Source of the DNA: Candidatus Cloacimonadota bacterium
Lineage (GTDB): Bacteria > Muiribacteriota > UBA6191
DNA: 64,000 bases
Direction: 5' to 3'
Assembly: GCA_023954715.1 (NCBI GenBank)
Contig: JAGSHD010000003.1
Span: 293,059 to 357,058, forward strand
Positions 55,991 to 63,951 of the stretch are shown piece by piece (position 1 is the first letter of the stretch; every line of letters starts with the position of its first letter). The notes beneath the pieces were generated by a model. It was not told the DNA's origin. It made no database searches and saw only the letters and a program-made list of their open reading frames with translations. The position numbers and the translations under genes are program-made.

Positions 55991-56440
55991 ATATGGCGTC
56001 AGACAAAAACTATTGCAAGAACTTAAATTGTTTGTTTATATTAACAAGTAAACATTGATTCAATAGTTACGATATGAAATTGACGAAAATGATAAAGTTA
56101 ATACAGTCTGGACTCAGTGCCAGTACTCATATATTTATCTGTATACATTACTTGTTTAAATGGAAGGCGAAACTGTTAAACGGACTGATTCAATCTACTT
56201 CTAGCTAAATGACCCGGAAATACGTAGGACTTAAAAAGGGTTGAAAAATAGTATAACGTTTATTGTTATAAAAATATATTGGTTCATGAGATTAGTGGTA
56301 TCCTTGAACTCTTAAATTATATTGGAGATACAGATTAACAAAGTAGATTTTAATAATTGGATCAAAAAAAAATATCTTTACAAGATTCACTAAGGTAAAA
56401 TATTGATCATTGATTTAGTTAAAGATATGAAGGAGCTTTG
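55991..56440. other. 450-base noncoding region
   Basis: AT-rich gap between co-directional genes. TATAAC (56252-56257) and GTTATA (56265-56270) form a small palindrome; otherwise I see no repeat or RNA gene. AAGGAG shortly before 56441 is the ribosome site of the next gene. Confidence 0.4.
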
Positions 56441-56881
56441 ATGGTTGTCACTTCTATTTTTTCGGGCGTATTTTTGCTTGTTTTCATGATATTTGGATAC
56501 ATTAATTTCATAAAATACATGGGTATCTATTCCTGTAAAGAGAAAATCATATATTCTACCAATGCAAGTAGCTCTATCACAAAAAACTCTATGCTTAATA
56601 GCGGTCCAAAGGGTACTTCACTGTGTTTTACGGAAACCTCAATACATATCACATATCCAAGTTACCTACTAATACCTGTAACTATTATAATCCCATTTGA
56701 TAAAATAGATTATATCTCTTACACAACGACAATAATCTTCTCATTTGAGGTTTCACAAATACATCTTATCCATAACATTCCAGAATATGAGCACAAGTAT
56801 GACTTAAGCTTTGGAGATGTGGATATTTTTAAATTAAAGGCTGCACTAGAAGGAAAAGTTGAGTTTGTGGAAAGGAATTAG
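56441..56881 (+). CDS. Small membrane-anchored protein, unknown
   Basis: A 146-residue protein with one N-terminal helix (SIFSGVFLLVFMIFGYINFI) and a beta-rich remainder (IHITYPSYLLIPVTIIIPFD; KIDYISYTTTIIFSFEV), reminiscent of a PH-like fold with a membrane anchor. The ATG at 56441 follows GAAGGAG. About 70 bases after its stop comes repeat A, so it may be cargo of the mobile region. No family is recognised. Confidence 0.55.
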   Translation: MVVTSIFSGVFLLVFMIFGYINFIKYMGIYSCKEKIIYSTNASSSITKNSMLNSGPKGTSLCFTETSIHITYPSYLLIPVTIIIPFDKIDYISYTTTIIFSFEVSQIHLIHNIPEYEHKYDLSFGDVDIFKLKAALEGKVEFVERN

Positions 56882-56950
56882 CCTCTAACCTGGCAAAGTT
56901 AAGCTAACATCTCACCAACGTATTATAAATAGATGTTCTTTCATATATTC

Positions 56951-57005
56951 GAAAGGATGTTGGTGGATGCTTATGCACAGTAAATTAGATTGTTATATAA
57001 GTCCA
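56951..57005. repeat. Diverged repeat family 1, copy A
   Basis: Shares with copies B (57196-57315) and C (63278-63395) the core GGTGG(C/A)TGCT, then (A/C)TCAGCAAGTTAAG-like sequence and a following TAAGTCC. Copy A keeps the left core (GGTGGATGCTTATGCACAG) and the TATAAGTCC end, but its middle has drifted. Confidence 0.55.
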
Positions 57006-57052
57006 AAAATATTCATTTAAAATATTGTAAAATTTAAAGCAGTAAGTAGCTT

Positions 57053-57190
57053 TACAAAATAAGTAAAAACAACAAAGAATCTACTGAAAACTGAGGTCTA
57101 AAAAATGGAAAAGCCAGATCTACTATTAAAGCAAAACGTAAAAGGAACACGATTTATCCCAACAAAAATCTGACAAACCTTCAACATTCG
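57053..57190. repeat. Diverged repeat family 2, copy 1
   Basis: Aligns along its length with 62343-62475: AAATAAGTAAAAACA at the start, then AAAACTG, CTAAAGCAAAA, AAAAGGAAC and the ending ACCT-C-AAC. It sits directly before copy B of family 1, and its partner follows the IS91 element. Noncoding. Confidence 0.6.
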
Positions 57191-57195
57191 CTAAA

Positions 57196-57315
57196 GGTGG
57201 CTGCTAAGGCTCAGCAAGTTAAGCTGCCTCAGTAGTCCATATATAATGACTAAAAAAACTATAGAAAGAATCGAAATACTTTACGTAGTGAGAAGGCAAT
57301 AAGAACCCTCATAAC
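57196..57315. repeat. Diverged repeat family 1, copy B
   Basis: GGTGGCTGCT, then CTCAGCAAGTTAAG, and 86 bases from the start TACGTAGTGAGAAGGCAA (57282-57299), followed by CCCTCAT. The same blocks with the same spacing (87 bases) occur in copy C. Located immediately upstream of the sodium symporter gene. Confidence 0.65.
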
Positions 57316-57405
57316 TCAACTATCTTGACACATAGGGGTTTATGCTATAAATTTTGAAAAATGTGTTCAATTTTTTGAATTCATTCATTGGGCAAGGAGA
57401 TTTAC

Positions 57406-58938
57406 TTGGACGCGACAATAATAAAATGGGGTGCTTTTGTATTCTATGTCATACTCACCTTTTATCTGGCATGGCTAGGTCAAAAAAAGACTCAGTCTCT
57501 TGATGGTTATGCGGTTGGTGGTGGCGATATGAAACCATGGATGGTCGCATTTGCCCTTGCAGCTACTATGACGAGTACGGCTACTTTTGTGATTAATCCA
57601 GGTTTTGTTTATCGTTACGGTATCTCGGCAATTATGGGTTTCGGCCTTTCAGCGGGAGCAGGCTTGTTTTTTGGAATCATTCTGTTAACCAAAGGATTTC
57701 GGAAATACGGAACAAAGGTAAATGCCTTAACGGTTCCTCAATGGATTACTCAAAGGTATCAAGATGAGAGATTGGGCACTATCTTTGCCCTCATAAACAT
57801 GGTTATGATCGCCATGATTGTGTTGATAGCCTACGGATCCGCTGTACTTGTTGATGCGACTTTGGGCTTAGAAGCAATCATTGGTGTTTACCACTTTGAA
57901 GTCGCTCTAGCATTTATAATTCTCTTTGTTTTCGCATATACAATGTACGGTGGTACTTATGCCCATGTGTATACCAATACTGTACAAGGGTTTATGATGA
58001 TTATCGTAGCGATACTTCTTGTCTGTAGTGGCTACGAACACTGGGGAACCATGTTTACTCAACTGAAGGCTCAAGATCCCAATCTAGTTGAATTCATAAA
58101 TCCAGGCAGTCACTTGTTTCGAAACTTTTTTGAAGTGTTTATAGCTAACTTCTGTATTGGCTTTGCACTCACTTCCCAGCCACACTTTCTAATTAAAGCT
58201 CTATATGTGAAAACGGATCGTGAAGTAAATCAATATCTCGCGCTTACAATGCTAATTGGCTCTCTCTATTTGATGGTTGTAATGGTAGGCCTGTACGCTC
58301 GTTTAAAATTCGGGGACACCTATATTGGTCATATGGATCAAGTGACAAGTATTTATATCATTCAATCATTTGGCCCAGTTACGTCAGCCTTAATTTCGAT
58401 TGCGCTATTAGCAGCAGGTATGTCTACCTTAGACGGAATACTTGTAGCTTTGACTGCTATTTTTTCCAATGATATCTATCTCACATTTAGAAAAAAGAAA
58501 TTGTCTTCAATGGATAAGGAGTCCAAGTTAAGACTAGCCTTGAAGATCTCTCAAATCACCTTAGTAGTATTAGGAATTATCTCTTTTGGTATTTGCTTAC
58601 AACAGTATTATAGCCAAAAACTATCCATCGCTATATACGCGCAAACATGGATCTATGCATTTTGTAATGCCTCTGTTTATCCGTTAGTAATGGGGATGTT
58701 CTATGAAAATGTCAGAAAGATCCCGATCTTTTCGGCGGCCTTTGTGGCTGTGGTGGTTCATCTAGCAATGAGCCATATACCAGCGCTTTCTTTAGTCACC
58801 AACAGCGCTCATCTGACCTACCCTGGTGATTACATCAATCCGGCGTTAACTGCAGCAGTGGGGTTGATTTGTGGTGGTATTGTGTTAGTTTTAGATGAAT
58901 TGAGATTTAGAATTTTCAGATCGAAGGGGTCATTGTGA
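57406..58938 (+). CDS. Sodium:solute symporter (SSS/SLC5 family)
   Basis: A 510-residue inner-membrane importer with about thirteen helices of the LeuT fold. Family features are SLDGYAVGGGDMKPWMVA, the broken first core helix ALAATMTSTATFVINPGF, TVPQWITQRYQDERLG, and SALISIALLAAGMSTLDGIL carrying Na+-site residues. The start is best placed at the TTG at 57406, six bases after AAGGAG; a TTG at 57388 overlaps that ribosome site and is unlikely. GC content and codon choice are visibly higher than in the surrounding genes, suggesting recent acquisition. The substrate is unknown. Its stop overlaps the GTG of a truncated secreted-protein gene, whose lost product may have been its partner enzyme. 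Confidence 0.88.
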   Translation: MDATIIKWGAFVFYVILTFYLAWLGQKKTQSLDGYAVGGGDMKPWMVAFALAATMTSTATFVINPGFVYRYGISAIMGFGLSAGAGLFFGIILLTKGFRKYGTKVNALTVPQWITQRYQDERLGTIFALINMVMIAMIVLIAYGSAVLVDATLGLEAIIGVYHFEVALAFIILFVFAYTMYGGTYAHVYTNTVQGFMMIIVAILLVCSGYEHWGTMFTQLKAQDPNLVEFINPGSHLFRNFFEVFIANFCIGFALTSQPHFLIKALYVKTDREVNQYLALTMLIGSLYLMVVMVGLYARLKFGDTYIGHMDQVTSIYIIQSFGPVTSALISIALLAAGMSTLDGILVALTAIFSNDIYLTFRKKKLSSMDKESKLRLALKISQITLVVLGIISFGICLQQYYSQKLSIAIYAQTWIYAFCNASVYPLVMGMFYENVRKIPIFSAAFVAVVVHLAMSHIPALSLVTNSAHLTYPGDYINPALTAAVGLICGGIVLVLDELRFRIFRSKGSL

Positions 58939-59044
58939 AACATACACTATTTGGTATTCTAGTTACTGCTCTAGTTTCAAATCTATACGCTGAAATCAAC
59001 TTGCTAAAGCTTCAAGAAGCCACTAGTCAGTTGATCAAAGTTTA
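58935..59044 (+). pseudogene. Truncated exported-protein gene downstream of the symporter
   Basis: A GTG overlapping the symporter stop (GTGA) opens a frame with a clean signal peptide (MKHTLFGILVTALVSNLYAE) and ends after about 36 codons at TAA 59042-59044, right where IS110-like sequence begins. The coupling and signal peptide look like the 5' end of a real periplasmic enzyme gene cut off by insertion. The residues after the signal (INLLKLQEATSQLIKV) may already derive from the insertion. The original product cannot be named. Confidence 0.6.
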
Positions 59045-59605
59045 AAATTACAAAACAATCTATAACATTGATAAAGAGCTATGCATCGATGCAAAAAATC
59101 AACAAGACCCAGTAGTAATTCTAAATACAAGGATTTACACAACTTATACACTTCAATACCTGGAATTGGTCCTGTAAATTCTACAACATTTATAGCACAT
59201 TTTGGACGCTTTGAAAACTTCAATACTGTTAAACAAATACAAAATTTTATTGGAATATGTGCTAGTCCATTTGAGTCTGGTACATAAGTAAAAGGAAGAG
59301 GGAGGATAAGTAAAAGAGGGTATTCTGATTATAGAAGACTACTATACCTAGCATCCATGAATGCAATTGAATGGAACCCATATGCAAAGCAACAGTTTGA
59401 AAAACTTAAAAAGAAAAATAAACATGGAATGTTATCAGTAATAGCTGTAGCCAATAAATTGGTAAAACAGATGTTTGCAGTGGTGAAATCTGGTGTGAAA
59501 TTTGATCCTAATTATCTAGAAAATAAGCGTTGTTATTATCAAACTTTACAATTTCGAACAATTCTTTACGAATATCTCGGATACCAGTCATTGGTTGTAG
59601 GGTAA
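59045..59605 (+). pseudogene. IS110-family transposase remnant
   Basis: The C-terminal half of an IS110-type DEDD transposase. The Transposase_20 helix-hairpin region is clear (LYTSIPGIGPVNSTTFIAHF, QIQNFIGICASPFESGT). After a TAA at 59285-59287 the frame continues without a gap as VKGRGRISKRGYSDYRRLLY, then the family tail with FDPNYLENK. The stop replaces a residue that is normally Ser in a GTSVKGRGRISKRG-like motif, so one base change explains it. Upstream, the frame is broken near 59072, and the N-terminal RuvC-like half is missing. The copy is dead. Confidence 0.82.
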
Positions 59606-60191
59606 AAAAGCCACTCAAATAATGGCGTTGCGAATCCCAGTAACTAATGGATATTATAGGAGTAGAGCTTTCAATAGACAAAAGGTTTTTTACATTAAAA
59701 ATCCTAATCGTACTATATATATTACTAACAAAAAACAGATAGAGTATAACAAATCTCGAGAACTTCATGAATCAATTCTATTATATGGCATAAGCCTTAA
59801 ACCAACATTGATGAACAAATAACTTAGCAACTACCCCAATACACCATCGAAGGGAATATCCTTCTCCAGTCTAACGTTTTTGGATGATAGGGCAGAGACA
59901 TCAAACCAATCTCACATCAAAGGAAAAAATGCTGCAAAGCCACGTGCTACAAATGGCTGAATTGCTTCGCATTTCCAAGTTCCCATCGATCCATTTGTTG
60001 ATCTAAATCGCTTCGCGATGGTTACAGCCTAACGGTTTTATCAAAAGGAAATATCTACATAAACCGTATCTATTCTTCATACTTTGTATAGCTACATTCT
60101 CTTTTCCAAATAATCTCCATCATAAACCCATTGTTTTATTACTCTTCCTTTAGGGACATACAGTTTTGTCCAAATACAAAGGAGAAGTTCC
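59606..60191. other. Noncoding, repeat-derived spacer
   Basis: 586 bases without a believable gene; the short frames here match nothing. It contains GAATATCCTTCTCCAGTCT near 59854-59872, related to GAATAGCCTTCTACCGTCT near 63244-63262. ATTGCTTCGCATTTCC at 59961-59976 is identical to 63845-63860 beside the group II intron. Two attC-like arm motifs are present, GTCTAACG at 59869 and GCCTAACG at 60027. The last bases hold AAAGGAG for the recombinase gene. Confidence 0.55.
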
Positions 60192-61052
60192 ATGAGCAAA
60201 TGGAAGAATTTAATGAGACGAGATATGGAAATAAAAGGCTTAGCCAAAAGTACTGTAGACAATTACATTTGGGAGATGGACAAACTAGCTAAGTACTATG
60301 GAAAAGCACCAAACAAACTGAAACTTAAAGAATTGCTTGAATTCCAACATCATATGGTAAAGACCCATGTATCTGGCTCTAGATACAAAATGTCTGTGGC
60401 TGCTATGAGGTGGTTTTTTCGCCACACCTTTCCAAAAGAATGGAGTGTGGAGAAGCTTTATTACAAAAAGGAAAGAAAGAATCTGCCTGTAGTATTTAAT
60501 CGTGATGAGATAATTAAGATATTAGAGGGTTGCACCAATCTCAAATACAAAACTATAATTTCGTTTTCATACTCTTGTGGATTAAGAATTTCTGAGATCC
60601 TAAAACTAGAAGTTAAGGATATAGATAGTGTAAGAATGCTGGTTCATGTACGTGGTGGGAAGGGAGGAAAAGATCGTTATACACCACTTGCCCAAAAGCA
60701 TCTTGAATTGCTTCGATCCTATTACAAACAGAATCATCTCAAAATTAAAGATTACTTGTTTCCAGGGAAACAAGGACATATAGATAAAAGCACTGTAAAC
60801 GGATATCTTAAAGACTTACGTATAAAGCTTGGAATTACAAAGCATGGAACATTTCACACCTTAAGACATTCATTTGCTACACATCTTTTAGAAGATGGCG
60901 TAAATATATTGGTCATCCAAAGATTACTTGGACATACGAGTCTTAAAACTACTATGATCTATTTGCATATAGCAAACAACTATATAAAAAGAGCACATAG
61001 CCCATTAGATACACTCTATTCCGAAGTATCTATCGATCATAATGAAGAATGA
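60192..61052 (+). CDS. Tyrosine recombinase (XerC/D-like) of an IS91-family element
   Basis: A 286-residue site-specific recombinase. The N-terminal SAM-like core-binding domain (GLAKSTVDNYIWEMDKLAKY) precedes the catalytic domain, with all expected residues: Arg in SCGLRISEILKL, Lys in GGKGGKDRYTPL, HxxR in FHTLRHSFATHL, His in LLGHTSLKTTMIY, and the Tyr nucleophile in that block (IYLH). It lacks a visible IntI-specific insertion, so it is not an integron integrase. ATG at 60192 follows AAGGAGAAG. Its end overlaps the transposase gene by 11 bases, showing the two belong to one element. Confidence 0.9.
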   Translation: MSKWKNLMRRDMEIKGLAKSTVDNYIWEMDKLAKYYGKAPNKLKLKELLEFQHHMVKTHVSGSRYKMSVAAMRWFFRHTFPKEWSVEKLYYKKERKNLPVVFNRDEIIKILEGCTNLKYKTIISFSYSCGLRISEILKLEVKDIDSVRMLVHVRGGKGGKDRYTPLAQKHLELLRSYYKQNHLKIKDYLFPGKQGHIDKSTVNGYLKDLRIKLGITKHGTFHTLRHSFATHLLEDGVNILVIQRLLGHTSLKTTMIYLHIANNYIKRAHSPLDTLYSEVSIDHNEE

Positions 61053-62217
61053 ATCAAAGATTAAGGATTCATCCAAACTCGGACATTGCTTAAAGCTTGG
61101 CTTAGACAGTGTATTTCTCAACCACTACGAAAAATATGTAATCAATAAGATTATTAATTGTAGAACAATAAAATCTGGTCGCCATCAATATAAATGTGAT
61201 GATTGCTTGTATGAAACCTTGCTATACAATTCATGTGGAAATAGACATTGTAACCAATGCCAAACTTTCTTAAAAAATAAATGGCTTTTAAAAAAGCAAG
61301 AAGACATGTTACCAGTAGAGTATTTTCACATGGTATTTACAATACCAAGTGAACTTCATCCATTGATCGAGTCCAACAAAAAACTTCTTTACTCTTTACT
61401 GTTTCAAGCAAGCTCTGAAACACGATTAGAACTCACAAAGGATGAAAAGTATCTTGGAGCAAAGATTGGAGTCATATCTACTCTCCATACTTGGGGACAA
61501 CAACTCAATTACCATCCACATATCCATTGCATTATACCATCTGGAGGTTTGTCATTAGATAACACAAAATGGGTTGATGGGAAAGAGGGCTTTTTTCTAC
61601 CTATAAAGGTAATGTCTAAGGTTTTTAAAGCGAAGTTTATTGAAAAGCTAATCCATTATTACACAAATGGGAGACTTTGTTTCTTTGGCAGAGCCAAAGA
61701 TACAAGAAAGAAATCTAAGTTTAACAAACTAACATATAAGTTACGACAACAAGACTGGGTGGTTTACTCAAAAAGCTGTGAGAGTAATCCACAATATGCA
61801 TTGTATTATTTGGGAAACTATACTCATAGAGTAGCTATCTCAAACAGAAGAATTCTGTCAGTAAATCAATCTGAGATTACCATCTCATACAAAGACTACA
61901 AGGATGAAAAAACTAAGACTAAATCTTTTACACCACAGTCTTTCTTAAAACATTTTGTCAAACATATTTTACCAAAGGGCTTTGTAAAAACAAGGTGTTA
62001 TGGTTATTTGAGCAGTGTGAATCGTAAAAAGTTTATGTTGATCATAAAGAAGCTACTTAATGTGAAAGTTGTGAAACCACTAAATCTAGACAAAGAAGAG
62101 TTGTTTCAAACACTCTACAATGTAGATATAACTTGTTGCCCAAAATGTAAGTCAAAAAATTACAACTTCGCAAGAGTTATACGATGTAGATCGCCACCTA
62201 GAAACAAAATAGACTAA
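61042..62217 (+). CDS. IS91-family HUH transposase
   Basis: A 391-residue rolling-circle transposase. The N-terminal zinc-binding region carries CDDCLYETLLYNSCGNRHCN and CQTF. The HUH motif is YHPHIHCIIPSGG, and the catalytic-Tyr region is YYLGNYTHRVAISNRRI. A C-terminal Cys pair, CCPKCKSKN, closes the protein. All key residues look intact, so the protein should be active. It cleaves one strand at the element's origin and can carry adjacent DNA with it. The ATG at 61042 lies inside the end of the recombinase gene. Confidence 0.92.
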   Translation: MKNESKIKDSSKLGHCLKLGLDSVFLNHYEKYVINKIINCRTIKSGRHQYKCDDCLYETLLYNSCGNRHCNQCQTFLKNKWLLKKQEDMLPVEYFHMVFTIPSELHPLIESNKKLLYSLLFQASSETRLELTKDEKYLGAKIGVISTLHTWGQQLNYHPHIHCIIPSGGLSLDNTKWVDGKEGFFLPIKVMSKVFKAKFIEKLIHYYTNGRLCFFGRAKDTRKKSKFNKLTYKLRQQDWVVYSKSCESNPQYALYYLGNYTHRVAISNRRILSVNQSEITISYKDYKDEKTKTKSFTPQSFLKHFVKHILPKGFVKTRCYGYLSSVNRKKFMLIIKKLLNVKVVKPLNLDKEELFQTLYNVDITCCPKCKSKNYNFARVIRCRSPPRNKID

Positions 62218-62342
62218 GAAAATAAATAGCCACAAAAAACAAAGTCCTTGGTACCTCCTACCCCAAAAACAAAGATTTCGTTAAAAACATGTTAGAAATT
62301 CAAAGTAGAAGTATAGTTTTACAAAGTGAGTAAGAAAAGCAC

Positions 62343-62475
62343 TACAAATAAGTAAAAACAGCTAGCTATCTACACAAAACTGGGACCTAAAAACAAGGCA
62401 AAGTCAGGGTTGTTGCTAAAGCAAAATACAAAAGGAACGCGACTTAGCACAACAAAACTCTAAAAAACCTCTAAC
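62343..62475. repeat. Diverged repeat family 2, copy 2
   Basis: The partner of 57053-57190: AAATAAGTAAAAACA, then CTAAAGCAAAATACAAAAGG, and CCTCTAAC at the end. It starts about 125 bases after the IS91 transposase. The two copies differ at many positions, so they are old, not a recent duplication. Confidence 0.6.
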
Positions 62476-62533
62476 ACCCTCTAATGATAAAGCTTTTCGC
62501 TTTCGAGGATTTATAGAGTCCATAATGTTAGGC
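62469..62533. other. attC-like imperfect palindrome
   Basis: CTCTAAC at 62469-62475 and GTTAGGC at 62527-62533 are positioned like the R'' and R' boxes of an integron attC site, 65 bases overall. Inside, CTCTAATGATAAA (62479-62491) pairs with TTTATAGAG (62510-62518) around a TTTTCGCTTTCG loop. R' matches the consensus GTTRRRY exactly; R'' (RYYYAAC) has one mismatch. The GC-rich bases just after it (62534-62575) contrast with the AT-rich surroundings. Only a candidate: no integrase gene is in view. Confidence 0.35.
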
Positions 62534-62690
62534 TCGCGGTGTCCTCGAGCTTGATAGCCCGCCCAGTAAACAAGATGATAACCACTGAATATACAATCAT
62601 AATCGTATCTATATTTTAAGAAAGTAGAATTCATTAGTCCATTGAAATAGCAAAATTATTGTGTAATTATACTATCCATAAGGAGTAAAT

Positions 62691-63143
62691 ATGTATTGTA
62701 ATTGTAATAGAGGTCAATTTGATCAACTACCACAACCACTTTTTAGATTAATTTGCCATTGTAAGACCTGTCAAAAATATCTTGATAGGCCCTATAATGA
62801 TGAATGTACTTTTCTTTTGAAAGATTGTTCTCAAATAGATATTGATAATACACATTTTACAAGTTACCAAACTAAATTTTCACCAATACTTAGAGGGAAA
62901 TGTAAGGTTTGCTCTAAGGTTTCATATTGTATAACAAAAATCGGACCCTTTCGTCATTTTGTTATGATTCCCACTCAATTAATCAATATGGATCCTCCAC
63001 ACCCTGTAGTACATATCTATTACGATAGAAGAGTTGCAGATAGTAATGATAATATCAGAAAAGTTTGCGGTCACTTTCATAGCCAATTGAAAATACAAGC
63101 ACTAGTTTTTACGTCTATCATTTCACGATTTTTCAGATTATGA
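62691..63143 (+). CDS. GFA/CENP-V-like zinc protein (copy 3, divergent)
   Basis: A 150-residue protein with the GFA-type Cys pattern: MYCNCNRGQF at the start, LICHCKTCQKYLDRP, and GKCKVCSKVSYCI. Other GFA features are weak, so it is a divergent member or a related zinc protein. GGAG six bases before the ATG supports the start. It lies between an attC-like palindrome and repeat copy C, as a mobile cassette would, and a hairpin follows its stop. Confidence 0.7.
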   Translation: MYCNCNRGQFDQLPQPLFRLICHCKTCQKYLDRPYNDECTFLLKDCSQIDIDNTHFTSYQTKFSPILRGKCKVCSKVSYCITKIGPFRHFVMIPTQLINMDPPHPVVHIYYDRRVADSNDNIRKVCGHFHSQLKIQALVFTSIISRFFRL

Positions 63144-63153
63144 AGATAGTATA

Positions 63154-63179
63154 ACATCTTTGTGAATAGCAAAAGATGT
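63154..63179 (+). terminator. Hairpin after the GFA copy 3 gene
   Basis: ACATCTTT (63154-63161) pairs with AAAGATGT (63172-63179), ten-base loop, eleven bases after the stop. There is no long T-run, so termination is probable rather than certain. Confidence 0.5.
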
Positions 63180-63277
63180 AATTTGAACTCCAGGAAACCT
63201 AATGAGAGAAGGTCATCCATCGACTATAGACAGTCTTCAAAGCGAATAGCCTTCTACCGTCTCTTCGAAATGGTGTT

Positions 63278-63395
63278 GGTGGCTGCTTATACTCAGCAAG
63301 TTAAGTTGTCACATAAGTACAAACGCATTATCAATATAAAACTTTACGATGAAATCAAACACTATGCGTAGTGAGAAGGCAAACAACAGCCCTCA
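63278..63395. repeat. Diverged repeat family 1, copy C
   Basis: GGTGGCTGCTTATACTCAGC, AAGTTAAG and ATAAGTAC, then TGCGTAGTGAGAAGGCAA at 63365-63382 and GCCCTCATG. Spacing of the blocks equals that of copy B. The bases before it (GAATAGCCTTCTACCGTCT and TTCGAAATGGTGTTGG) also align with copy A's upstream side. Confidence 0.65.
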
Positions 63396-63861
63396 TGAAT
63401 AAACTTATCATCTTAAGAATTATACAAAGCGTGGGTTGTACAGTGCCTACTCTGAGTCGCCAGCTTTGACGAATTGCTCCAGATTGTGAGGGAATCCAAA
63501 TGGATTTTATCAATACCAGACATCCAACAACGAAAACTAAAGATCAATTCATGAGAAGTCACTTTAGTAACCTCATGCAATAACCTTACTACTTTAGAAG
63601 TAGATAATGAGAATGTTGTGAGTGAATATTCGGAGCAAGCTTTTTGTCCAGTAGTATCAGATTGAGAGTGCATCCAATTACTACCAAAGACCCTTGCGAA
63701 AAACTAGCAACAATGGGGTTAAACATCGACTTAAAAACCTAAATCGTAGTCTTGGGCCTAACGTTTTAAATGAGGGGATCTGGGAATAACATCGCTATCA
63801 CCAGAGTAAAAAAACTATACAAAACCATCGGTTTAAAACAGGAAATTGCTTCGCATTTCCG
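63396..63861. other. Noncoding region with attC-like left arm
   Basis: No convincing gene. GCCTAACG at 63756-63763, followed by TTTTAAATGAGGGGA, reads like the R'' and L'' half of an attC site, but no matching right half is found before the intron. GGAAATTGCTTCGCATTTCC at 63841-63860 is an imperfect hairpin that abuts the intron's 3' end and recurs in part at 59961-59976. Confidence 0.45.
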
Positions 63862-63935
63862 GTCGAGTAGCCAAGGGGTACTTCCCCCCAAGGCTCTCAC
63901 AGAACCGTACGTGAAACTCTCGCTTCATACGGCTC
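63862..63935 (-). ncRNA. Group II intron domains V and VI
   Basis: Domain V spans 63902-63935, exactly 34 bases. On the minus strand it starts GAGCCGTATGAAGC, has a GAGA tetraloop, and closes GTTTCACGTACGGTTC, matching the canonical hairpin with its AGC triad region and two-base bulge. Domain VI (63862-63901) pairs GCC-TT-GGGG with CCCC-TT-GGC and has the unpaired A in GGCTACTC that serves as branch point. Confidence 0.88.
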
Positions 63936-63951
63936 TTCTTGTTTGGTACTT

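Larger units (their letters stand above)
60192..62217 (+). mobile_element. IS91-family element with accessory tyrosine recombinase (coding core)
   Basis: Two overlapping genes, a phage-type integrase and an HUH transposase, form the coding core of an IS91-family rolling-circle element of the subgroup carrying a recombinase. The element's ends (oriIS downstream, terIS upstream) cannot be placed by eye, so only the coding span is given. The flanks show short repeats rather than the inverted repeats of cut-and-paste elements, as expected for IS91. Confidence 0.8.

Noticed and set aside
56884..56910. CTCTAAC ... GTTAAGC as an attC site
   Set aside because: Only about 13 bases separate the boxes, too short for attC, and no internal stem is present.
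59622..59822. 66-codon frame after the IS110 remnant
   Set aside because: No similarity or ribosome site and it overlaps a minus-strand frame of equal quality; likely chance.
60192..61052. Tyrosine recombinase as an integron integrase
   Set aside because: It overlaps the IS91 transposase gene, has no evident IntI-specific insertion and no attI-like site beside it.
63413..63673. 86-codon minus-strand frame
   Set aside because: Ser/Thr-rich with no recognisable motif, in a repeat-derived spacer; treated as noncoding.
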